Assembly: GCA_024699355.1 (NCBI GenBank)
Contig: JAILPR010000208.1
Span: forward strand, 1 to 33,239
Length of the DNA: 33,239 nt
From: Lachnospiraceae bacterium
Lineage (GTDB): Bacteria > Bacillota > Clostridia > Lachnospirales > Lachnospiraceae
Direction of reading: 5' to 3'
Shown here one piece after another: positions 26,302 to 33,239 of this stretch. The notes under the pieces are model-generated. The model had not been told where the DNA came from. It saw only the letters and a list, made by a program, of their open reading frames with translations, and made no database searches. How positions within the stretch are numbered: the first letter of the stretch is position 1; every line of letters begins with the position of its first letter. Both the position numbers and the translations under genes were made by a program.

Positions 26302-28893
26302 TTACTCCTTTGTAAACGAATACTCATGTCGACCACACCCTACCGTTGCGATCCGGTGACCGTTGCTGTCACACAACGTTGCGCGGATACCAAACGGGAT
26401 CTGCACCTGTACGCGTATCAGGCTCCCCTCCCTGTCCCAACGAACAGACAGCGTTCCGCCCGGATGATTGGTCACCGCCTCCGCAAAGTCCATCTGTGCC
26501 GGGACATAGGGTTTGATCCGCAGATGTGCAACATTGCCTTCCCCCTTAATCCACTCCATGCCGCCGATGCCGCCAAAGAACCATTCCTCAATGCTTCCGA
26601 GCATCAGATGATTTTGCGAGCCGTGCGGATGCGCCGGATCCGGGCCGTCCCACTCTTCGGTCAGCGTCGTTGCGCCATGCACGACCTGATAGCCGTAGCC
26701 CGGCTTGTCGGTGATCCGGATCATCTGATCTAACAGATCATCCATCCCGTACTTCATCAGGGCCGCGACCACAAAGGGATGTCCGACATCTCCTGCCGTC
26801 GTCGCATAGCCGCGCTTTTCGATGTCCTCCCGCAGCACCTTTAAGACGCGCGCTTCCTGCGACTCCTCCACCAGGCCGCACATCAGGCTCATCGCCTGCG
26901 CTGCCTGACTGCCGGTCGCATAACGCCCCGTCTGATCATCGTAAAACTGCAATTGATATTCCCGGTAGATCTCCTCCGCCAGATCCGCATAGGTCACCAC
27001 ATCCTCCATCTTTCCGAGGAGCGTCGCGATATCCCGCAGGATACAGACATCTTTGTAATAAATGCAGGTTCCCACCAGAGAGATCGGCGTATTTTGCGAA
27101 TGCGGCGTATTCGGGCCGATGTCCAGCCAGTCCCCCAGTCCATGATGCAGGACATGATGATGGGTTTTTCCGGTCAGGTAGTTGACATAACGCCGCATGG
27201 TGTCATAGTGTGTACCAAGCACGGTCGCATCTCCGCTTCGCAGATACAGATACCAGGCATCCAGAATGCAGGCACTTCCCCATTCCGGCGAATCCACAAA
27301 GCCGGTATGCCACTTGTCAAACCCCGTGACATATTCCGGGCAGATATCCGGGATGAGGCCGTCCTCATGCTGTGCATCCGCCATATCCTGCAGGATCTTG
27401 GTATAGAGGCTTTGTGCATCAAACTGATACATGATCGAAGGTCCGATCAGATGGGTCTGCTCAAGCCACCCCAAACGCTCTCTGTGCGGACAGTCCGTAA
27501 AGTAACTTTTGGTATTGCTCAGGATCGCCTGACGGATGATCCGGTGGATCTGATTGAAGAGCTCCTCCGAACAGCGAAACGATCCCATCTGCCGCACCTC
27601 GGGATAAATGAACTCTCCGACCACCTGAAGGAGTTTGGGTAGATCGTTTCTCTCCGCCACCTCGGGGAGTGCGCCCTCCACTTCCAGATATCGAAAGCCG
27701 GTATAGGTAAAGTCCGGCGCATATTCCTGAATAGGTGAATCATCCGGTTGATAGATCCAGTGATAGTTTCTTCCGGTGACACTTTGGTCGACATGAACGC
27801 CGTCTTCACAGTCTTTGAGCAGTTCTCCCGGTGTCAGTACGATGGGGTCCGCAGAAGCTCCCGCGCCGGCGACTTTGATCCTTACCCGGCCCGTAAAGTT
27901 GGTGCCGAAATCATAGAGATAGGAATGATCCGTATTCTTAATGATCCGCACGGGTGAAAGTTCCTCCATGACCTTCAAGTGCTCTGCCGGATAAGCCACC
28001 AGCTTCCCTTCCGGTGCCGGCACAAGCGGTGCACGCTCCCAGGTCTCATCACACGGAATGTCCGGATCCGCATAGGCAGCCTTCATCCTGCGGGCATCAT
28101 AATAAGATCCGCCATACATCTCCTGATAGAGATCCGGTCCGATCCGCTGCATCCAGTGCTCATCCGTGGTCACCAGCTCCTTTGTCCCGTCTGCGTAAGT
28201 GATCCGCAATCGCGCCCACAGTTTCGGAAAGCCGTAACTGCGCGGATAGTAGACATAGCGCCCCTCATGCTCCGGAACATGGAACATGCCCCCGCCGAGG
28301 CGAAAAAGCAGCGCATTGTCTCCCTCTTTCAACAGATCGGTGACATTACTTGCCACATAAAAGCAACGCTTGCGATAGTCGCTCCAGCCGGGCTCTAAGA
28401 CATAGTCGCTCTCCCGTTGCCCGTTGATCAGCGCGCGATAATGTCCCAGACCGCAGACATACAGCTTCGCATCTGCGATCTCTTTGTCGCATCGAAAGTC
28501 CCGGCGGAACAGATGTGACCGATCTCCATCTGTTTCCCCGATCCAACCCCCTTCTTTCTCGCTCTCCGTACACAGTCCGGTTTCAAAATAGCTTTGTCCT
28601 TCTGCGGTCAGCACCTCGTTTTCCGTGCAGACTTTGACCCGGATCGTGATCAGATACCGGCAGTCGGATGCAAGCACAGCGCCCTGACAGATCACCTCCG
28701 TCTTTTGGATGCCATGCTCTGCCCCGCTCTCGTAAATGATCTGCCCATCCGCTTCTCTTGTCAGGATCACCCGGACTTCCTTTGCCACGCTTTCCTTCGG
28801 CGGATCCTCGATGATCCAGGAAATGACCGGTGCCTCACTTTCCACCGTGTTATGATGTTCGATATGATCTACCCGTATGGATGCTATTTTCAT
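26302..28893 (-). CDS. GH78 alpha-L-rhamnosidase-like enzyme
   Basis: VESEAPVISWIIEDPP N-terminal domain; RRDFRCDKEIADAKLYVCGLGHYRALINGQRESDYVLEPGWSDYRKRCFY; KSYFTDCPHRERLGWLEQTHLIGPS; C-terminal GGIGGMEWIKGEGNVAHLRIKPYVP. Confidence 0.93.
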   Translation of the reverse strand: MKIASIRVDHIEHHNTVESEAPVISWIIEDPPKESVAKEVRVILTREADGQIIYESGAEHGIQKTEVICQGAVLASDCRYLITIRVKVCTENEVLTAEGQSYFETGLCTESEKEGGWIGETDGDRSHLFRRDFRCDKEIADAKLYVCGLGHYRALINGQRESDYVLEPGWSDYRKRCFYVASNVTDLLKEGDNALLFRLGGGMFHVPEHEGRYVYYPRSYGFPKLWARLRITYADGTKELVTTDEHWMQRIGPDLYQEMYGGSYYDARRMKAAYADPDIPCDETWERAPLVPAPEGKLVAYPAEHLKVMEELSPVRIIKNTDHSYLYDFGTNFTGRVRIKVAGAGASADPIVLTPGELLKDCEDGVHVDQSVTGRNYHWIYQPDDSPIQEYAPDFTYTGFRYLEVEGALPEVAERNDLPKLLQVVGEFIYPEVRQMGSFRCSEELFNQIHRIIRQAILSNTKSYFTDCPHRERLGWLEQTHLIGPSIMYQFDAQSLYTKILQDMADAQHEDGLIPDICPEYVTGFDKWHTGFVDSPEWGSACILDAWYLYLRSGDATVLGTHYDTMRRYVNYLTGKTHHHVLHHGLGDWLDIGPNTPHSQNTPISLVGTCIYYKDVCILRDIATLLGKMEDVVTYADLAEEIYREYQLQFYDDQTGRYATGSQAAQAMSLMCGLVEESQEARVLKVLREDIEKRGYATTAGDVGHPFVVAALMKYGMDDLLDQMIRITDKPGYGYQVVHGATTLTEEWDGPDPAHPHGSQNHLMLGSIEEWFFGGIGGMEWIKGEGNVAHLRIKPYVPAQMDFAEAVTNHPGGTLSVRWDREGSLIRVQVQIPFGIRATLCDSNGHRIATVGCGRHEYSFTKE

Positions 28894-28912
28894 GTTACCT
28901 GATCACCTGTAG

Positions 28913-28949
28913 AAAAAGCGGTGTAACAATTTCTGCCACACCGCTTTTT
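28913..28949 (-). terminator. Intrinsic terminator between the solute-binding protein gene and GH78
   Basis: AAAAAGCGGTGT ... ACACCGCTTTTT, 12-bp perfect stem ending in a T-tract, 20 nt upstream of the GH78 start. Confidence 0.85.
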
Positions 28950-28983
28950 GATTCTATCCTTCCGTTACAAGTTTTCTACTGCC

Positions 28984-30792
28984 TTACTTTACAGTTTTTT
29001 CGTTTAAGGTTGCCAGAATGGTATCGAAATCATTGTCTGTCTGACTCTTGATATCTTCGATATAAGACTCCCATGCTGCATCATCATCGATATCCAGTTC
29101 GCCGACGATAAATTTATGTGCCAGCTCTTTGGTTCTGGTCTCGCATGCACCGCCATAGCTGAGCTGTGACTTATCGGTCTGCTCTTCTGCGGTCAGATAG
29201 GTTACCGGTGCACGATCATACGGAGATACGGAGTCTTCGCCGCCGTTGACACTGGACTCTACCCAGTACTTACCTTCGTAATAGCCATTGGACTCATTCC
29301 ACCAGGGCTCCGGCAAAGAAGCCAGCTCCAGCATCGCATTAAAGTCGATCGGAACGAACGGAATACCGGTACGGCAAACGCTCGATGCCATCAGACCATA
29401 GTCACTACCGGATGTATTTGCCGGGTTTTCAGCATTCATGATCTCATCGATGTAAACTTTCTCGCCGTCTACCACATTGTAGGTCACACCTTCGATACCC
29501 CAGTTGAGCAGTTCCACGATCTGATCGGAGTACTGATAATCGATCATGGCAACACAGTATTCCGGATACTCGGTCTCGCCGCTGATGTAGATACCGGATG
29601 CATTGGCATTTAAGGACTTACCGCCCTGCTTGGAACCCCATTTCCATGCGGTACCGTAATCACCGCTCGGCAGATATGCAAGACCCCATTCCATGGTATC
29701 TTCTGTCTTTGCGGTATTCCAGGATGCGACAGAACCTGCCCACAGCGTCGGGCAGATCGCACCGACGTTGGTCGTTGCCTTTACGGTACCCTGGTTAAAG
29801 TCTGCGGTTGCAAATTCCGGATCGATATAGCCTGCTTCATATAAACCATTGATGTATCTGAGCATGTCTCTGAAGTTGTCTTCGATCGGTCCGTATACCC
29901 ATTCCGTACCGTTGTTGTACAGGCAGTCCCAGGTATGGAAAATGCCGACAAAGCCACGATAGATGGAGTAATCTTTGGTGTTGTTGATGATGACATAGTC
30001 AAGGTCTAACGTGCCGTCATCGATCGCCGCCTGCATGTCTGCACAAAGCTGTGTAAACTCATCCAGTGTTGTCGCCGGAGTCCAGCCCATTTTCTGCAGG
30101 ATATCAAAACGATATGCAAATGCGGTAAAGGACTGTGCACCCAGGATATCATCCGGGTTATAAGAACCGTCGATGAAATAGTACATGGAACCGTCTTCGT
30201 TCTTTGCATAGTTCGGTCCGCCGTTGGTCTCTTCCAGATAATCGGTGTAGTATACCATGTAATCTTCATAATCGGAGATGTTTAACAGGGTACCGTCTTC
30301 ACCGTATTCCACGATAGCAGAGCCTTTGGTCGTTGTCGCGATATCCGGGATGTTGCTGCCGGCCTGCAGTACGAGGAGCTCGTTTTCACGATAGTCCGCA
30401 TACGGTGTTCTGGTCCAGGTGATATCCAGATCTACGCCCAGATAAGCTTCCATGCGCTTCTCCCACTCTTCCTGGATCATGGTACCGTCGGATGTAAAGT
30501 TAAATTCCGGAATGCTGACTTCCAGAGAAAGCACACCGCCCTCTACTTCCGGCAGGTTGATGCCGTTGGTCGCTGCGGTTGCCGCCGGATCATTCTTATC
30601 CAGGGTCGGCTCTGTTTTGGTGCTCTCCGCAGCATCCGCGCTCTCTGCGCTATCCGCTGCTGCCGCATCGTCCGCTTTGGTCTCTGCTGTCTTAGCCGTG
30701 TCGGATGCCGATGATCCGCATCCCAGTGCACTGACCGATACAGCACCGATCAGGCCCAGTACTGCAAGTTTCTTTAGTACGTTCTTTTTCAT
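28984..30792 (-). CDS. Sugar ABC transporter extracellular solute-binding lipoprotein (LplA-like)
   Basis: Lipobox MKKNVLKKLAVLGLIGAVSVSALGCGSS, Ala/Glu/Asp-rich linker, then an SBP fold (LDITWTRTPYADYRENELLVLQAGSNIPDI). SD AAGGAGGG. Confidence 0.93.
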   Translation of the reverse strand: MKKNVLKKLAVLGLIGAVSVSALGCGSSASDTAKTAETKADDAAAADSAESADAAESTKTEPTLDKNDPAATAATNGINLPEVEGGVLSLEVSIPEFNFTSDGTMIQEEWEKRMEAYLGVDLDITWTRTPYADYRENELLVLQAGSNIPDIATTTKGSAIVEYGEDGTLLNISDYEDYMVYYTDYLEETNGGPNYAKNEDGSMYYFIDGSYNPDDILGAQSFTAFAYRFDILQKMGWTPATTLDEFTQLCADMQAAIDDGTLDLDYVIINNTKDYSIYRGFVGIFHTWDCLYNNGTEWVYGPIEDNFRDMLRYINGLYEAGYIDPEFATADFNQGTVKATTNVGAICPTLWAGSVASWNTAKTEDTMEWGLAYLPSGDYGTAWKWGSKQGGKSLNANASGIYISGETEYPEYCVAMIDYQYSDQIVELLNWGIEGVTYNVVDGEKVYIDEIMNAENPANTSGSDYGLMASSVCRTGIPFVPIDFNAMLELASLPEPWWNESNGYYEGKYWVESSVNGGEDSVSPYDRAPVTYLTAEEQTDKSQLSYGGACETRTKELAHKFIVGELDIDDDAAWESYIEDIKSQTDNDFDTILATLNEKTVK

Positions 30793-30871
30793 GTTCCCTC
30801 CTTCTTAGAAATACCTTGTGTATTTGGTTCAGGCACCGCGGATTTCGCACTGCCAAAAACGCTGATATATT

Positions 30872-30899
30872 CGGATCCGCAAGGCGATCTGCCGATCCG
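30872..30899 (-). repeat. Structured hairpin between the LplC-type permease and the solute-binding protein gene
   Basis: CGGATC cgcaa GGC gatct GCC GATCCG, two stacked stems right after the permease stop codon; no U-tract. Confidence 0.5.
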
Positions 30900-30900
30900 T

Positions 30901-31809
30901 TTATCCTTTCACCGCACCGATCTGCATACCCTGTACGAAATACTTCTGCACGAACGGATAGACCAGAAGGATCGGTCCGATCGTCGCTACCACGCAGGCA
31001 TACTGCACGTTGAGCGGATTTAAGGTACCGTTGCTGAGCATCAGATTGGTATCGTTCATGCTGTCGGTTCCGGATGCAAAGACGATCTTACGCAGCAGCA
31101 TCTGGATCGGCTGACGATCCGGCTCTTTGATATAAAGTAACGCCTCGTAGTAACTGTTCCAGACACCGACCACGGACATCAGTCCGAAGGTTGCATAAAG
31201 TGCCTTGGAAAGCGGTACATAGATCGTCGTCAGAATGCGAAACTCTCCGGCACCGTCGATCCTGGCCGCCTCTCTGATCTCTGTGGAGATGCCTTTGTAA
31301 AACGCCCTGTAGATAAAGACGTTGTACGCAGAGAGCGCACCGGGCAGGATCAGTGCCCACCAGGTGTCATAGAGCCCCAGCTTCTGGATCAGGATATAGG
31401 TCGGTACCGTACCGCCGCTAAAGAACATCGTGATCAGCAAAAAGATCGCCAGTCCCTTTTTCAGGACAAAATCCGGTACCATCAGGACGTAGGCCAAAAG
31501 GGAGGTTAACGACAAGGATAAGATCATTGTCGCGACCGCGATCACAATGGTGTTTCCGTAAGCCCGAAAAATATTCTGTTCTTTAAACAGCAGCCGATAG
31601 CCTTCGAGAAAAATCTCCTTGGGATAAAATGTCACCTGCCCGGTCGAGATCATGCGATTGCTCGACAGGGAAATGGCAATGACATTCAGAAACGGATAGA
31701 TAAACACGATCGATAACAGTGCCATAAAAATGATCAGGCAAACATCGAACGTCCTGCTGCCGATATAAACTTTATTACGTACTTTCTGTTCTTTTTTCAC
31801 GTTTGCCAT
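30901..31809 (-). CDS. Carbohydrate ABC transporter permease (LplC/YtcP type)
   Basis: FINAL Pro-rich end (VQKYFVQGMQIGAVKG) typical of LplC; EAARIDGAGEFRILTTIYVPLSKAL EAA loop. Start may be GTG at 31800, better spaced from AGGAG. Confidence 0.92.
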   Translation of the reverse strand: MANVKKEQKVRNKVYIGSRTFDVCLIIFMALLSIVFIYPFLNVIAISLSSNRMISTGQVTFYPKEIFLEGYRLLFKEQNIFRAYGNTIVIAVATMILSLSLTSLLAYVLMVPDFVLKKGLAIFLLITMFFSGGTVPTYILIQKLGLYDTWWALILPGALSAYNVFIYRAFYKGISTEIREAARIDGAGEFRILTTIYVPLSKALYATFGLMSVVGVWNSYYEALLYIKEPDRQPIQMLLRKIVFASGTDSMNDTNLMLSNGTLNPLNVQYACVVATIGPILLVYPFVQKYFVQGMQIGAVKG

Positions 31810-31812
31810 CTC

Positions 31813-32733
31813 CTACCACATACTGTTTTCCGGATCGATCCGCCTGGTGATCATATTGGCACCGAATACCAGTGCAAAGCAGATGATCGAAACAAACAGG
31901 TTCACCGCCGTCGAATATGAGAACTTTCCTTCCACGATACCCTGTCTGTAGACGAAGGTCGCAATGGTCTCAAGGTCACTCATATTGGTACTGTTCTGCA
32001 TCAACAGGATCTTGGTGTAATCACTGTTTAAGACGTTGCCGACATTCATGATCAGCATGATCGTCGTGGTCGGCAGGATGGATGGGAAGACGATGTGTTT
32101 GACCTTTTGCCAGCGGTTGGCACCGTCAATGTTGGCCACATCGTAAAGTGAGGTATCCACATTCGAAAGTGCGGACAGATAAATGATGGATCCCCAGCCG
32201 ACGCCCTGCCAGATCGCGGAGCCGATATACAAGGGCAGGAAGTAGGTGCTGCCGTTGTTCATATCCACTCTCGCTGCACCGAAGAAGGCGCGGATATCAT
32301 TAAAGAAGCCCGTCGTGGACCCGAAGCCGTTTAACATCGAGCAGACAACCACGATCGAGATGAAGTGCGGAATATAGGAAATGGTCTGAACCACCCGCTT
32401 GTAATACTTTCCGCGAAGCTCATTGAGGAGCAGTGCGAAAATGATCGGCATCGGGAAGGTAAACAGGAGCGTCAGCACACCGATCTTTAAGGTGTTCCAA
32501 ATGATGTGTACGCAGTTGACGTTTTTAAAAAACGTCGCGTAGTTTTTGTAGACCGGATCGAGCCATGCGCTACCCCAAACGCCTTTGGCCGCCTTATAGT
32601 TTTTAAATGCGATCAGGATACCGTACATCGGAACGTACTTAAAAATGATGATCACAATGACCGGCAGCAGCGCCATCAGACAAAGGGTCCGCTGCTTTAC
32701 CAGCTGTTTCCAAAAACTCTTCTTCTGGTTCAT
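31813..32733 (-). CDS. Carbohydrate ABC transporter permease (LplB/YteP type)
   Basis: LMALLPVIVIIIFKYVPMYGILIAFKNYKAAKGVWGSAW; DVANIDGANRWQKVKHIVFPSILPT EAA loop; C-terminal NMITRRIDPENSMW. Start 32733 follows GGTGGAGGT. Confidence 0.93.
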   Translation of the reverse strand: MNQKKSFWKQLVKQRTLCLMALLPVIVIIIFKYVPMYGILIAFKNYKAAKGVWGSAWLDPVYKNYATFFKNVNCVHIIWNTLKIGVLTLLFTFPMPIIFALLLNELRGKYYKRVVQTISYIPHFISIVVVCSMLNGFGSTTGFFNDIRAFFGAARVDMNNGSTYFLPLYIGSAIWQGVGWGSIIYLSALSNVDTSLYDVANIDGANRWQKVKHIVFPSILPTTTIMLIMNVGNVLNSDYTKILLMQNSTNMSDLETIATFVYRQGIVEGKFSYSTAVNLFVSIICFALVFGANMITRRIDPENSMW

Positions 32734-32760
32734 ATCTCTTACCTCCACCTCTTACTCCCA

Positions 32761-32789
32761 ATTATAGAAATCACGAAAATCACTTAGAA
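32761..32789 (-). promoter_or_regulatory. Promoter of the transporter/PUL operon: consensus -10, poor -35
   Basis: Minus strand TTCTAA-N17-TATAAT; the -35 lies inside half-site ATTCTAAG of an inverted repeat (32783-32790 / 32837-32844). Confidence 0.55.
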
Positions 32790-32872
32790 TGTATTTTTCC
32801 CATTACTTCTATGCACAATTTCAAGCAGTTGATGTAATTCTAAGATTGGATATGTAAAATTCTCAGATTCCT

Positions 32873-32888
32873 TATGGAATATTCCATA
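32873..32888. promoter_or_regulatory. Perfect 16-bp palindrome in the divergent intergenic region (candidate operator)
   Basis: TATGGAAT|ATTCCATA, extendable to CCTTATGGAATATTCCATAGGG with one T/G mismatch pair. Confidence 0.45.
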
Positions 32889-32954
32889 GGGGGTTTGCTA
32901 TCATAAGGTGTAAGGTAAAGATAGCTGTTATCGCACATATATTAGGAAATCATC

Positions 32955-33239
32955 ATGAGACATTTGCCGCAAAAAAAGATCATTATTCCGCTGAAAAAGC
33001 AGTTTATCTGGATTCTCGTACTGTTCCTTGGCGGTGCCTTTTTATTAACCGTTCTGATCACCTACCGAACGACCACCGCACAGTTATCCCTGTTAAACAA
33101 CAGTTTGACCACCTACTCTGCGCAGCTTGCCCGGACGACCCGCAATGCCTATGACAGTTACGAAAATGTCTGCTACAGCTTAGCTTACGGAACTCCCGTC
33201 CAGAACTATCTGCAAAACGATACGCCGGAAGAGGATTAC
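32955..33239 (+). CDS. Membrane sensor protein, probably YesM-like histidine kinase or AraC-type regulator N-terminus (truncated by the right edge)
   Basis: Frame open from ATG 32955 to the end: MRHLPQKKIIIPLKKQFIWILVLFLGGAFLLTVLITYRTTTAQLSLLNNSLTTYSAQLARTTRNAYDSYENVCYSLAYGTPVQNYLQNDTPEEDY. Single TM and extracytoplasmic coiled segment typical of sensors beside lpl-type transporters. Absent from the ORF track because it is unclosed. Confidence 0.7.
   Translation, partial: MRHLPQKKIIIPLKKQFIWILVLFLGGAFLLTVLITYRTTTAQLSLLNNSLTTYSAQLARTTRNAYDSYENVCYSLAYGTPVQNYLQNDTPEEDY

Noticed and set aside
1-33239. CRISPR arrays, phage defence systems, transposases, tRNA or rRNA genes
   Set aside because: No regularly spaced repeats, recombinase/transposase motifs or cloverleaf-like sequences were recognised by eye; a dedicated search was not possible.

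Overview
The window looks like a chromosome segment of a Clostridia/Lachnospiraceae-like Firmicute (taxonomy inferred from gene style, not tested). Left part (1-13.6 kb): a truncated ABC ATPase, a NEW3-type membrane protein, two membrane-anchored EAL proteins with degenerate GGDEF domains flanking a small unknown protein and a YfbR-like HD nucleotidase, an aldo/keto reductase, a CDF transporter, a Cys-type glutathione peroxidase, a degenerate DUF1275/YoaK-like membrane protein, an NhaC-family antiporter and a small HD protein. Right part (13.7-33.2 kb): a long minus-strand Gram-positive polysaccharide utilisation locus. In transcription order it encodes two LplB/LplC-type sugar permeases, a lipoprotein solute-binding protein, a GH78 alpha-L-rhamnosidase-like enzyme, a 1202-aa two-module protein (five-bladed-propeller glycosidase module plus GH106-like barrel/jelly roll), two tandem GH42 enzymes, GH43, GH88 and GH31. 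A divergent YesM-like sensor protein is truncated at the right edge. The most interesting points are the bimodular 1202-aa protein, two intra-operon terminator hairpins, the activator-type promoter with an inverted repeat overlapping its -35, an OhrR-like operator over a consensus promoter at the peroxidase gene, tandem hairpins in the nhaC leader, and a GC-rich structured island near 7.2 kb. I found no CRISPR array, tRNA, rRNA or transposase.
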